Positions 1 through 6,514 of a stretch of DNA of 12,091 nt are shown one piece after another. The position numbers were made by a program, and so were the translations under genes. Origin of the DNA: SZUA-370 sp034003955 (GTDB lineage: Bacteria > Spirochaetota > Spirochaetia > Treponematales > UBA12059); assembly GCA_034003955.1 (NCBI GenBank), contig JAVEXO010000064.1, forward strand, positions 1 to 12,091. The letters are read 5' to 3'. The notes under the pieces are model-generated. The model had not been told where the DNA came from, did no database searches, and saw only the letters and a program-made list of their open reading frames with translations. How positions within the stretch are numbered: position 1 is the stretch's first letter; every line of letters begins with the position of its first letter.

Positions 1-882
1 TCAAAAGAATCCATGCAGGCTTACGCCCATTATTGAAATATCGAATGGAACACAGACCCAGCCCGAACCATCCTTGCCAGGAACCGAGAGGCTTAGCATC
101 TCAGGATCAAGCAAGACTCCTTTCAGGCCATCTTGAAGAGCCTTTGAGAGTCTTAGTATCTCTACATCTTCGTTGCCCTCGGGCTTGTCCGTTCCGCCTC
201 TGTGGCCGGCACGCGATCCAGCCGATCCACCTGCGCCACCGGATCCAGCACCGGCATCTCCGCCAGATCCATCTGTAGATTCATGGGCAGGGGTGTCAGA
301 ATCTTCACCGCCCGTTCCATCGTTGGTTTGATTCCTGCCATCCCCGCCCGAATCGCCAGAACCATGCCCATTGCCAGAGAGAACGACGTCCATGACAGCC
401 GAGAGGAAGGAACCGGAGACTACTTCAGAGCCGAGCCCTGCGGCCAGGGCCCTGGCCGCCAGGCGAGCCGCGGCTGGATCGTCATGATGACGCCTAGCGA
501 ATCTGCGAATGATCTGTGCAGAAGCCTGATCGAGAGGAAGCCGTTCCCCCATCATGGCCGCTAAGGTAGCGTAGCTTATGGCGTCTGTTGGTAGGCGTAG
601 CATTGTGCATAGTTCCGAGGGCGAGACCTGGGGGCTCATGGGCAAGCCGAGGCTGCCCCTGGGAACGGCTTCGGGCGCGGCATTCGATGGGGCGGCTATG
701 CTTGAGGCCGGAGCACCAGCCTGGAGCGATAGGCCAGGATCAGCCTGTTTTGCAAGCGGCGAGGGACTTGCTTTTTGCACGCCTGCTTTTAAAAGACTAA
801 CGTCGGCCGACGGCGCTTGGCCGTTGCCGACGTTTGATTGATGCGATATGGAGGCTCTGTCGTGTGGTCCGACAGGGCGCAC
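1..882 (-). CDS. FliK-like low-complexity protein, last gene of the rpsP-rplS operon
   Basis: The open frame extends to 1008, but the stretch above 887 lies inside rplS. I chose GTG at 882, 4 nt after the rplS stop, with an AGGT Shine-Dalgarno-like tract 8 nt upstream; this gives 293 aa. Residues 1-81 are Ala/Pro/Ser rich. Residues about 94-166 are probably helical (LRLPTDAIS, then MMGERLPLD, then an Ala/Arg-rich helix). Residues 170-237 are a Gly/Ser/Asp linker. The C-terminus (238-293) carries SGWVCVPFDISIMG, similar to the W-x-x-(I/V)-P-F pattern of small FliK-type hook-length-control relatives. Such genes often sit downstream of rplS, next to a short FlhB-like gene, in spirochaetes and Firmicutes; this is recalled family knowledge. 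There is no signal peptide or membrane helix. Translation ends at the window edge soon after that motif, so the domain looks short. Coding status is likely; the FliK assignment is moderate. Confidence 0.6.
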   Translation of the reverse strand: MRPVGPHDRASISHQSNVGNGQAPSADVSLLKAGVQKASPSPLAKQADPGLSLQAGAPASSIAAPSNAAPEAVPRGSLGLPMSPQVSPSELCTMLRLPTDAISYATLAAMMGERLPLDQASAQIIRRFARRHHDDPAAARLAARALAAGLGSEVVSGSFLSAVMDVVLSGNGHGSGDSGGDGRNQTNDGTGGEDSDTPAHESTDGSGGDAGAGSGGAGGSAGSRAGHRGGTDKPEGNEDVEILRLSKALQDGLKGVLLDPEMLSLSVPGKDGSGWVCVPFDISIMGVSLHGFF

Positions 883-886
883 GCTT

Positions 887-1267
887 TTAGACCTGAGCCG
901 CCTGGGAACGAACGGGAGGCTTGCGACCGCCCAGGAGTTCCTTGATCTTGGCCTTCTTGCCGATCTTCTCACGGATATAGTACAGCTTGGATCGGCGAAC
1001 CCTGCCATAGCGAACGATTTCTATCTTTTCTATACGCGGTGAGTGCAGAGGGAACACACGCTCCACTCCTATACCATAGGAATTCTTGCGTACGGTCAGG
1101 GTCCTGCCGACGCCGGCGTTCTTCATCGCAATGACGAGGCCTTCGTAGACCTGTATACGCTCAGTCTTGCCTTCTACAATCTTGAAGTAGACGCGAACCG
1201 AATCTCCGGCCTTGACGTCCTGATAGGCCTTTGTCTGTCCGGCCTCTACCATCTTTATGAGGTTCAT
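887..1267 (-). CDS. rplS: Ribosomal protein bL19
   Basis: This encodes the 126-aa large-subunit protein bL19, which lies at the 30S-50S interface. The family signature is plain: KAGDSVRVYFKIVEGKTERI in the N-terminal half, VRKNSYGIGVERVFPLHSPR in the middle, and YGRVRRSKLYYIRE near the C-terminus. The length is slightly above the usual 115-120 aa because of a short basic tail (GGRKPPVRSQAAQV). The ATG overlaps the trmD stop as ATGA (4 nt) and is preceded by a strong GGGGGAG tract inside the end of trmD, so translation is probably coupled to trmD. The gene ends in TAA, and the FliK-like gene starts 4 nt later. Confidence 0.97.
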   Translation of the reverse strand: MNLIKMVEAGQTKAYQDVKAGDSVRVYFKIVEGKTERIQVYEGLVIAMKNAGVGRTLTVRKNSYGIGVERVFPLHSPRIEKIEIVRYGRVRRSKLYYIREKIGKKAKIKELLGGRKPPVRSQAAQV

Positions 1268-1995
1268 GCCTCTCCCCCTTGTCCAATTAATTCCAGTATC
1301 AATGCCCTGAGTTCACCCTCAAGCCCCTTGCCCTGGAGCAGGTCGGGACGGTACATGAGCGTCTTCTCAAGCCTTTTCTTCAGGCGCCATTTGACAATGT
1401 TCGCATGATGACCAGAGAGAAGAACGTCAGGGACTTTCATGTTATCATAAACGGCTGGGCGTGTATACTGGGGGTACTCCAGCAAGCCGCCTTCGAAGCT
1501 CTCTTCTTCCAAAGATTCTCCGCGTATCACCCCAGGTATGAGCCTGTAGATGGCATCGACTATGACGAGAGCCGCCGTCTCGCCGGATGACAGCACATAG
1601 TCACCAAGGCTTATCTCATCGCTTACATACTCGTCAATTATTCTCTGATCCAGACCCTCATAGCGGCCACAGAGTATGACAAGCCGTTCCTCACGGGCTA
1701 GCTCCCTGGCATAGGCCTGATTAAAAAGCCTACCGCCTGGAGTAACATAGACGACACGTGCCGTCTTGGCATCCACAGCCTCCAGTGCGGCTGAAACCGG
1801 AGCCGGCAGCATGAGCATTCCGGCTCCTCCGCCGAATATCTCATCATCACATTTATTGTGCTTGTCTACGGCGTAATCACGGATATCGTTGAGGCTATAG
1901 GACACAAGGCCACGCTCCACGGCCTTGGCCATGATAGAACTGGTAAAGAATCCTTCAAGTATACCGGGAAACAGGCTGAGCACATCTATCCTCAT
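1264..1995 (-). CDS. trmD: tRNA (guanine-N1)-methyltransferase TrmD
   Basis: This SPOUT-class enzyme uses S-adenosylmethionine to make m1G37 in tRNAs reading CNN codons, which prevents +1 frameshifting. The 243-aa product starts MRIDVLSLFPG and carries DDEIFGGGAGMLMLPAPV, the knot/AdoMet segment LCGRYEGLDQR, SLGDYVLSSGE, YRLIPGV with the conserved Arg, LLEYPQYTRP and VPDVLLSGHHANIVKWR. It is near full length for the family (about 230-255 aa). Two departures are visible. The knot loop is LSSGE where LSGGE is usual, and the residue just before the conserved Ser-Phe is Glu (LEEESF), where E. coli has the catalytic-region Asp169 (TEDSF). The linker there is also one residue shorter. The gene starts 11 nt after rimM and overlaps rplS by 4 nt. 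Confidence 0.96.
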   Translation of the reverse strand: MRIDVLSLFPGILEGFFTSSIMAKAVERGLVSYSLNDIRDYAVDKHNKCDDEIFGGGAGMLMLPAPVSAALEAVDAKTARVVYVTPGGRLFNQAYARELAREERLVILCGRYEGLDQRIIDEYVSDEISLGDYVLSSGETAALVIVDAIYRLIPGVIRGESLEEESFEGGLLEYPQYTRPAVYDNMKVPDVLLSGHHANIVKWRLKKRLEKTLMYRPDLLQGKGLEGELRALILELIGQGGEA

Positions 1996-2006
1996 GGCGT
2001 ACTAAC

Positions 2007-2507
2007 CTACTCCAGTATCCATGGAGCGATGAGCTCGAGCCGCCTGGCTTTGATGTCGACAAGCCCTATGAATTCCTTGCGAAAGGGAACATATGCCGAC
2101 ACGCCATCGGATTTCTCTACCTCGAGGAGATCGGAACCTCCTCCGTCGCATACTGCTATGACCCTGGCCACCACATGCTCATCAAAGACGAGCTCGCAGC
2201 CTACCAGGTCGGCATAATAGTATTCGTCTTCGTAAAGTGGAGCGGCCATCTCGCGGGGAGCCCATAGCTCCATGCCCGCCAGGGAGCGAGCCGTTTCAGG
2301 GGCGTCATAACCGGCTATCTTAAGAAGGGCTCCATCACCGAACTCCTTGACTGATTCAATACGCACGGACATGGTTCGACCGCCGCCCTTGAGTGTGGCC
2401 TGGGAAAGCTCTAGGAGATGTTCATTCTCACCGGAAAATGATACGAGCCGGATGCGTCCCTCGACGCCGTGAGGTGCACCAAGGCGGCCTAGCGCCAGTT
2501 CGTCCAC
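2007..2507 (-). CDS. rimM: Ribosome maturation factor RimM
   Basis: RimM helps assemble the 30S head around S19. The N-terminal domain opens with LALGRLGAPHGVEGRIRL, the family hallmark (GR-x-G-x-x-HG-x-x-G). The C-terminal PRC-barrel contains YYYADLVGCELVF, GGGSDLLEVEKSDG, VPFRKEFIGLVDI and a terminal LELIAPWILE. I chose GTG at 2507, which gives 166 aa, puts 1 nt between the khpA stop and this start, and places GRLGAPHG about where the family expects it. The longer GTG at 2543 would overlap khpA by 35 nt and has an AGGG tract jammed against it, so I judge it less likely. Neither start has a good Shine-Dalgarno, which fits coupling to khpA. Confidence 0.93.
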   Translation of the reverse strand: MDELALGRLGAPHGVEGRIRLVSFSGENEHLLELSQATLKGGGRTMSVRIESVKEFGDGALLKIAGYDAPETARSLAGMELWAPREMAAPLYEDEYYYADLVGCELVFDEHVVARVIAVCDGGGSDLLEVEKSDGVSAYVPFRKEFIGLVDIKARRLELIAPWILE

Positions 2508-2508
2508 G

Positions 2509-2742
2509 TCAGTCGAGTATCTGGAGCTTGACGTCTTTGCCACCCCTGGTCGCGGCGGCTGACAGCAAGGTACGTATTGCTTTTGCTATACGACCTCGTT
2601 TGCCTATGACCTTGCCTATATCATCCTGAGCCACGCGAAGCTCTATGATCGTTCCATCGTCGCTCTCGACGATATTTACCGACACGGCGGCTGGATCGTC
2701 AACAAGTGACTTGGCTACATATTCTATGAAATCTCGTTCCAT
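2509..2742 (-). CDS. khpA: KH-domain RNA-binding protein KhpA
   Basis: This is a small single-KH-domain protein (77 aa) of the family encoded between rpsP and rimM in many bacteria. In Gram-positives it pairs with KhpB/Jag and affects RNA and cell-envelope functions; its role here is inferred. The sequence begins MERDFIEYVAKSLVDDPAAV and contains the nucleic-acid-binding GxxG loop in DIGKVIGKRGRIAKAIRTLL. I chose ATG at 2742 because an AAAGGG tract lies 8 nt upstream. The ATG at 2748 is only 2 nt from that tract, and the 2778 start has no such site. The stop lies 1 nt before the preferred rimM start. The 144-bp gap to rpsP is unusually long for this operon. Confidence 0.93.
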   Translation of the reverse strand: MERDFIEYVAKSLVDDPAAVSVNIVESDDGTIIELRVAQDDIGKVIGKRGRIAKAIRTLLSAAATRGGKDVKLQILD

Positions 2743-2886
2743 GATCATGGCCCTTTCGTTAAGCCGGATCGCCGCCATCGACGACGCACATGACTACGCC
2801 ATCGGCGACGATACTACCTTTCGGCTGGAGCTGGGGCCTCTGGCATCCGCCGAAAGCGGAGCTCCAAAAAAAGAGGAGCCCTTGGC
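2743..2886 (-). promoter_or_regulatory. Structured spacer between rpsP and khpA
   Basis: This 144-bp stretch has no supportable gene. Its longest symmetric element is CTTTCGGC at 2818-2825 against GCCGAAAG at 2849-2856, an 8-bp stem with a 23-nt loop. Nearer rpsP, as read in the transcript, GCTCC and GGAGC flank a pyrimidine stretch with seven U (complement of A at 2866-2872). The U-run sits inside the loop and not after the stem, so it is not a classic terminator. It may be an attenuator, a processing site, or a device that gives rpsP a different dose from the downstream genes. The symmetry is seen; the function is inferred. Confidence 0.4.
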
Positions 2887-3138
2887 TTAGCCGAGGCGAA
2901 TATTCTGCTTGTTAAAGATGCTACGAACAGTGTCGCTTGGAAGAGCGCCCTTGGCGAGCCATGCTCTGGCCTTCTCCTCGTCTACGCGATACTGAGAGCC
3001 TTCCTTCTCGATCGGGTGATATATCCCGAGCTCATCTATTGTCTTGCCGTCACGAGCCTGTCGGCTGTCGAGCACCACGATACGATAGTACGGGCGCTTC
3101 TTGGCGCCAAATTTCTTGAGCCTGATCTTTACGCTCAC
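2887..3138 (-). CDS. rpsP: Ribosomal protein bS16
   Basis: This is the 30S subunit protein bS16, an early-assembly protein that binds 16S rRNA. The 83-aa product reads VSVKIRLKKFGAKKRPYYRI at the start, then VVLDSRQARDGKTIDELGIY with HP following, and ends NKQNIRLG. Length and motifs match the family. The frame is open up to 3264, but GTG at 3138 is the true start: a near-perfect GAGGAGG lies 5 nt before it and the protein aligns from there. It is the first gene of the minus-strand operon, behind a consensus promoter about 90 bp upstream. Confidence 0.97.
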   Translation of the reverse strand: MSVKIRLKKFGAKKRPYYRIVVLDSRQARDGKTIDELGIYHPIEKEGSQYRVDEEKARAWLAKGALPSDTVRSIFNKQNIRLG

Positions 3139-3187
3139 GAATTCCTCCTCAGTAGTATTGCCGGAACATCGATTTCGGTTGTTGGGT

Positions 3188-3220
3188 CGCGGCAGATTCC
3201 GCGGAAGCGCCGATATCCGC
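3188..3220 (-). promoter_or_regulatory. Two overlapping hairpins in the rpsP leader
   Basis: Two short inverted repeats share bases. GCGGA (3201-3205) pairs with TCCGC (3216-3220), and CGCGG (3188-3192) pairs with CCGCG (3199-3203). They cannot form together, so the leader could switch between two folds. This might be an autoregulatory or growth-rate element for the ribosomal operon. Each stem is only 5 bp in GC-rich DNA, so chance is a real possibility. Confidence 0.3.
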
Positions 3221-3228
3221 GCCTTGGG

Positions 3229-3257
3229 TTTATACCGTAAAAAGCATCTATAGTCAA
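3229..3257 (-). promoter_or_regulatory. Sigma70-type promoter of the rpsP operon
   Basis: Reading the minus strand, the -35 is TTGACT (3257-3252) and the -10 is TATAAA (3234-3229), with an exact 17-bp spacer. Transcription should start near 3222, leaving a leader of about 84 nt before the rpsP GTG. This is the strongest promoter match in the window, as suits a ribosomal protein operon. Confidence 0.75.
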
Positions 3258-3297
3258 TCATCACCGAGAACCGCGTCGGAGTGAGGATGCTCGTTCG

Positions 3298-4356
3298 ATG
3301 TCACCTGGCGTGCAGTGCGGCGCTTGCCTGCATGTGCCAGAACAGCATATAGTCGAGCCGATGTCGATACTAGCCCCACGAGCCCTCATCCTGGCACCCA
3401 TGGTCGAGCTGAGCCACAGAGCGCTTCGCGAACTTATCGCGTCGTTCGGCTCCTGTGACCGCTATTATACTGAGATGAGCAGCGCCTCAGGATACCTCGC
3501 CCATGCACCGTTCGACCATTATTTCATGGATAGCGAACCATCACCGGCAACAACAGCCATCCAGCTATTCGATTCAGAGGTAAAACCCCTGGCTAATGCC
3601 GCCTCATGGCTGGCATCCGAGAGGCGCGAGGCAGGCATCCCGCTTGGCGGACTCGACGCCAACTTCGGATGCTCTGCTCCCCACATAGAGAAGTCGGGGG
3701 GCGGCGTCAGCTGGATGAAGGATACCAGCAAGTCAGCCACCCTGATACGCGCCTTAAAGGCCGCGGCTCCAGCCGTGCCAATATCGGCCAAACTGAGGCT
3801 TGGATACGAGGAATCGGAGACGGCCTTGGTAGAATTCTGCCAGGCCCTAGCAGAAGCAGGAGCCGACTACCTCGTCATACATCCAAGACTCAAAAACGAA
3901 AAATTCAGGCGTTCAGGGCGCTGGGCCTATGTCAAGGCTGTGTCAAAAGCCTTGAATATTCCTGTGGTGGGCAATGGTGACGTCAGGAGTCCTGAACGCT
4001 ACCGCGCCGCCATGGATGATTTCGGCGCGGCCGGAGTCATGATAGGCAGAGAAGCCGTCAGGCGACCATGGTTCTTTGCCCTTATACGTGGCAAGGAGGC
4101 AGATTCATCCTTTGAACTCAAGGTTGGAATTGAAGAGACGGGCATACGCATGCTTGCCCTCATTCGACAACACCTGCCAGTGCCTTTCCACCTCAGCCGG
4201 GCACGAAGATTCTTCTTTTACTACTGCGACAACCTGTCTTTTGGCCACCATCTTCGCTTTGCCATTCAGAATGCTCCAGACCTTGTAACGATAGAACGCC
4301 TCTTTAGAGACTATTTCGACGAGGTGCCAGCCGAGCGATTTAAGACAGAACGTTAG
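3298..4356 (+). CDS. dus: tRNA-dihydrouridine synthase (Dus family)
   Basis: This FMN-dependent TIM-barrel enzyme reduces uridine to dihydrouridine in tRNA. Motifs in order (352-aa numbering): ILAPMVELSHRALREL (31-46), RYYTEMSSA (55-63), AIQLFDSE (87-94), LDANFGCSAPHIEKSGGG (119-136) with the catalytic Cys125, AKLRLGY (164-170), VIHPRLKNEKFRRSGRW (193-209), VVGNGDVRSPE (223-233) and GVMIGREAVRRPWFF (246-260). Ser follows the catalytic Cys where Pro is common. ATG at 3298 has a GAGG tract about 11 nt upstream. Met22 (3361) lacks a clear Shine-Dalgarno but better matches the usual N-terminus, because the first 21 residues look unlike the family. The gene is divergent from the rpsP operon, which also holds the tRNA enzyme TrmD. 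Which Dus subfamily it belongs to is not decided. Confidence 0.9.
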   Translation: MSPGVQCGACLHVPEQHIVEPMSILAPRALILAPMVELSHRALRELIASFGSCDRYYTEMSSASGYLAHAPFDHYFMDSEPSPATTAIQLFDSEVKPLANAASWLASERREAGIPLGGLDANFGCSAPHIEKSGGGVSWMKDTSKSATLIRALKAAAPAVPISAKLRLGYEESETALVEFCQALAEAGADYLVIHPRLKNEKFRRSGRWAYVKAVSKALNIPVVGNGDVRSPERYRAAMDDFGAAGVMIGREAVRRPWFFALIRGKEADSSFELKVGIEETGIRMLALIRQHLPVPFHLSRARRFFFYYCDNLSFGHHLRFAIQNAPDLVTIERLFRDYFDEVPAERFKTER

Positions 4357-4434
4357 ATAACGCCCCGCGCATTTCGCCTTAAGCCGTCTTAATTATAATC
4401 CTTACAGGCATTTTGTCGATATGACATATTTCCG

Positions 4435-4498
4435 TATTGCGTCATAATGATAAATCCAATATATTATTATTGCGTGATGCCATGTTCCGTCCATGTTC
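4435..4498. repeat. Direct repeats around the acyl-CoA synthetase promoter
   Basis: TATTGCGT occurs at 4435-4442 and again at 4468-4475, 33 bp apart, about three helical turns, on either side of the -10. CCATGTTC occurs at 4480-4487 and 4491-4498, 11 bp apart. Just upstream is the 11-bp dyad ATATG-A-CATAT (4419-4429). Helically phased repeats over a promoter are a common layout for regulator sites. No regulator can be named from this. Confidence 0.4.
4437..4465 (+). promoter_or_regulatory. Candidate promoter of the acyl-CoA synthetase gene
   Basis: TTGCGT (4437-4442), a 17-bp spacer and TATATT (4460-4465) make a plausible sigma70 promoter with a good -10 and a weak -35. It lies in an AT-rich patch (about 4387-4475) that stands out from the GC-rich surroundings. 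The implied leader is about 75-80 nt. The weak -35 suggests an activator or other control; direct repeats overlap it. Confidence 0.45.
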
Positions 4499-4549
4499 TA
4501 CGCAAAGACAGCTGGCATGAAACGATGTGTAAACTAAGGAGAGAAAACC

Positions 4550-6460
4550 ATGGCTCAGACACTGGCGCTCATGTTTATAGACAGGGTTCGCTCAAGGCCC
4601 GATCTTGTGATGCAATACAGCAAGGACGAAAACAACGTCTTTCAGCCAACGACATACAGTCAGCTTCTAACAGAGGTAGCCACCTTCGCATCCGGCCTCC
4701 TGGAGCTTGGCCTGGCCCGTGGTGACAGGATTGGCCTCATAGCCGACAACCGCAAGGAATGGCTTATAAGCGACCTTGCCATCATAGGACTGGGTGCGGC
4801 AGACGTTCCCCGCGGCTGTGACGCTACAGAACAGGAGCTGTCATACATACTCTCCTGGAGTGAATGCGCCATTACCATCCTTGAAAACGAAAAACAGCTG
4901 GCCAAGATCATAGCCCATAAGACAGAGATGCCAAGCCTCAAGAAGGCAATACTCTTCGACCCGCCCTCTACAGACGCCGCCGCAAAGGCCTTGGCCGCTG
5001 GGCTTCAGGTGATACCATTCTCTGATGTCTTTGCAGCCGGCTCGATCAGGCGCGCCACAAAACCACAGGAATACGAGACGGAGGCCGCCAAGGGCCTTGG
5101 TACAGACGTGGCAACTATTATCTATACGAGCGGCACCACCGGTGAGCCCAAGGGTGTGATGCTGTCACATGCCAACTTCCTGCACCAAACCGAAGTTCTG
5201 CCCGAGATAATAGACCTCGCACCGGGTCAGATATGGTTATCGGTGCTTCCTGTATGGCACTCCTTTGAGCGTATAGTCCAATACGCCATAATAGCGGTGT
5301 ACGACAGCATAGCCTATTCCAAACCGATAGGCGCCATTATGCTGCCAGATTTCCAGGCAATTAAACCGCACTGGATGGCCAGCGTCCCCCGAATATGGGA
5401 ATCTGTCAAAGACGGTATATACAAGAATATCAGGCAAACAGGTGGCATAAAGAAGGCTCTCTTCGGCTTCTTCGTAGCAACGGGAGAGAGCTTTGCCTAC
5501 TTTAAAAACATGTTGCTAGGAAGGCTGCCTGATTTTGGCCAGCGCAGTAGAATCCTCGATATACTGGTTCCCATCATCCCCCTCATCCTACTATCCCCTC
5601 TGAGGGGCTTAGGGGAATTGCTTGTCTTCAAGAAGATAAAGACAAAGCTTGGTGGAAGATTCAAGGCAGGCGTCTCTGGCGGCGGGGCCATGCCTGCATC
5701 TGTGGATATATTCTTCGACACCATAGGCGTACAAATACTCGAAGGCTACGGCCTCACCGAGACGGCTCCTGTCATTGGCTTACGACCTCAGAAGAAACCT
5801 GTCATGGGAACCGTTGGGCCAGCCATCAGGGGGACCGAGTTCAAGCTCCTCGACGAGGCGGGTAACGACGTGGGCACCTGCGAGAAGGGCATTGTATACG
5901 TTAAGGGACCGCAGATAATGCTTGGCTACTACAAGAAGCCCGAGCTTACAGCCAAGGTGCTGTCTGCAGACGGATGGCTCAATACCGGCGACCTCGGCAT
6001 GCTTACAAAGCAGCGCTTCCTGCGTCTTACGGGGCGTGCCAAGGATACCATAGTGCTGCTAGGAGGCGAGAATATCGAACCCCTGCCCATAGAGCAACGC
6101 ATATGCGATAGCCCGTACATCAAGCAGGCGGTAGTGCTGGGCCAAGACCAGAGATTCCTCGCAGCACTCATCATTCCAGACCAGGAGATGGTCTTATCAT
6201 GGGCCAAGGACAACACAGTGCCCATAGTAGACTACGAGATTCTCCTTACCCAGCCAGAAATCCGCGAACTAATAAACTACGAAATAAACCAGGCGGTTAA
6301 TCAGAAGACAGGATTCAAGAGCTTCGAGAGGATCTTCCGATTCGAGCTGCTGGCTACACCATTCGAGGTAGGCAAAGAACTATCGGCAAAGCAAGAGGTA
6401 AAACGCCACGTGGTAGCAGAAGTCTACAAACACAAGATTGCCAGGATGTTCAAGAATTAG
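4550..6460 (+). CDS. Long-chain fatty acid--CoA ligase (AMP-forming)
   Basis: This ANL-superfamily enzyme activates fatty acids with ATP and CoA, for membrane lipid synthesis from imported fatty acids or for beta-oxidation. Motifs (636 aa): the P-loop IYTSGTTGEPKGVMLSH (191-207), VLPVWHSFERI (232-242), a hydrophobic stretch at 337-361, GVSGGGAMP (374-382), EGYGLTETAPV (398-408), GWLNTGDLG (475-483) and GRAKDTIVLLGGENIEP (495-511). The hydrophobic segment suggests contact with the membrane. The C-terminus reads KELSAKQEVKR (609-619), where many relatives have a Thr-x-Lys-x-Lys-Arg pattern carrying the adenylation Lys; here that position seems to be Glu, with a Lys two residues earlier. The ATG is preceded by AGGAGA at 8 nt. 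The gene stands alone, with its own promoter region, convergent with msrA. The fatty acid chain length preferred cannot be read. Confidence 0.93.
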   Translation: MAQTLALMFIDRVRSRPDLVMQYSKDENNVFQPTTYSQLLTEVATFASGLLELGLARGDRIGLIADNRKEWLISDLAIIGLGAADVPRGCDATEQELSYILSWSECAITILENEKQLAKIIAHKTEMPSLKKAILFDPPSTDAAAKALAAGLQVIPFSDVFAAGSIRRATKPQEYETEAAKGLGTDVATIIYTSGTTGEPKGVMLSHANFLHQTEVLPEIIDLAPGQIWLSVLPVWHSFERIVQYAIIAVYDSIAYSKPIGAIMLPDFQAIKPHWMASVPRIWESVKDGIYKNIRQTGGIKKALFGFFVATGESFAYFKNMLLGRLPDFGQRSRILDILVPIIPLILLSPLRGLGELLVFKKIKTKLGGRFKAGVSGGGAMPASVDIFFDTIGVQILEGYGLTETAPVIGLRPQKKPVMGTVGPAIRGTEFKLLDEAGNDVGTCEKGIVYVKGPQIMLGYYKKPELTAKVLSADGWLNTGDLGMLTKQRFLRLTGRAKDTIVLLGGENIEPLPIEQRICDSPYIKQAVVLGQDQRFLAALIIPDQEMVLSWAKDNTVPIVDYEILLTQPEIRELINYEINQAVNQKTGFKSFERIFRFELLATPFEVGKELSAKQEVKRHVVAEVYKHKIARMFKN

Positions 6461-6468
6461 CATGGGCC

Positions 6469-6493
6469 AGAGGCGTCGAGTGGCGTCGCCTCT
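6469..6493. terminator. Stem-loop between convergent genes
   Basis: AGAGGCG (6469-6475) is a perfect inverted repeat of CGCCTCT (6487-6493), with an 11-nt loop, in the 54-bp gap between the acyl-CoA synthetase and msrA stops. Its position fits a shared bidirectional terminator. There is no T-run on either side, so it is not a textbook intrinsic terminator and may only block exonucleases. Confidence 0.4.
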
Positions 6494-6514
6494 ATCGATT
6501 CGGTAGCCTATTGT

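Noticed and set aside
202..841. Plus-strand frames opposite the FliK-like gene
   Set aside because: Arg/Pro-rich translations typical of the complement of GC-rich low-complexity coding DNA, with no start signals.
883..1008. N-terminal extension of the FliK-like frame
   Set aside because: It lies wholly within rplS in another frame and has no ribosome-binding site; GTG at 882 fits the operon better.
3224..3254. Plus-strand promoter for dus (TTGGGT ... TATAGT)
   Set aside because: The -10 is fair, but the -35 is poor and the spacer is 19 bp. It also overlaps the much better rpsP promoter, so I left it uncalled.
3139..3264. N-terminal extension of the rpsP frame
   Set aside because: It overlaps the leader and promoter (TATAAA at 3229-3234), and bS16 homology and a strong Shine-Dalgarno place the start at 3138.
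4379..4392. TTAAG-CCGT-CTTAA inverted repeat after dus, as a terminator
   Set aside because: The stem is only 5 bp and AT-rich, with no T-run after it; too weak to call.
4447..4725. Short frame overlapping the acyl-CoA synthetase start
   Set aside because: No Shine-Dalgarno, no recognisable motif, and most of it is a shadow of the synthetase gene.
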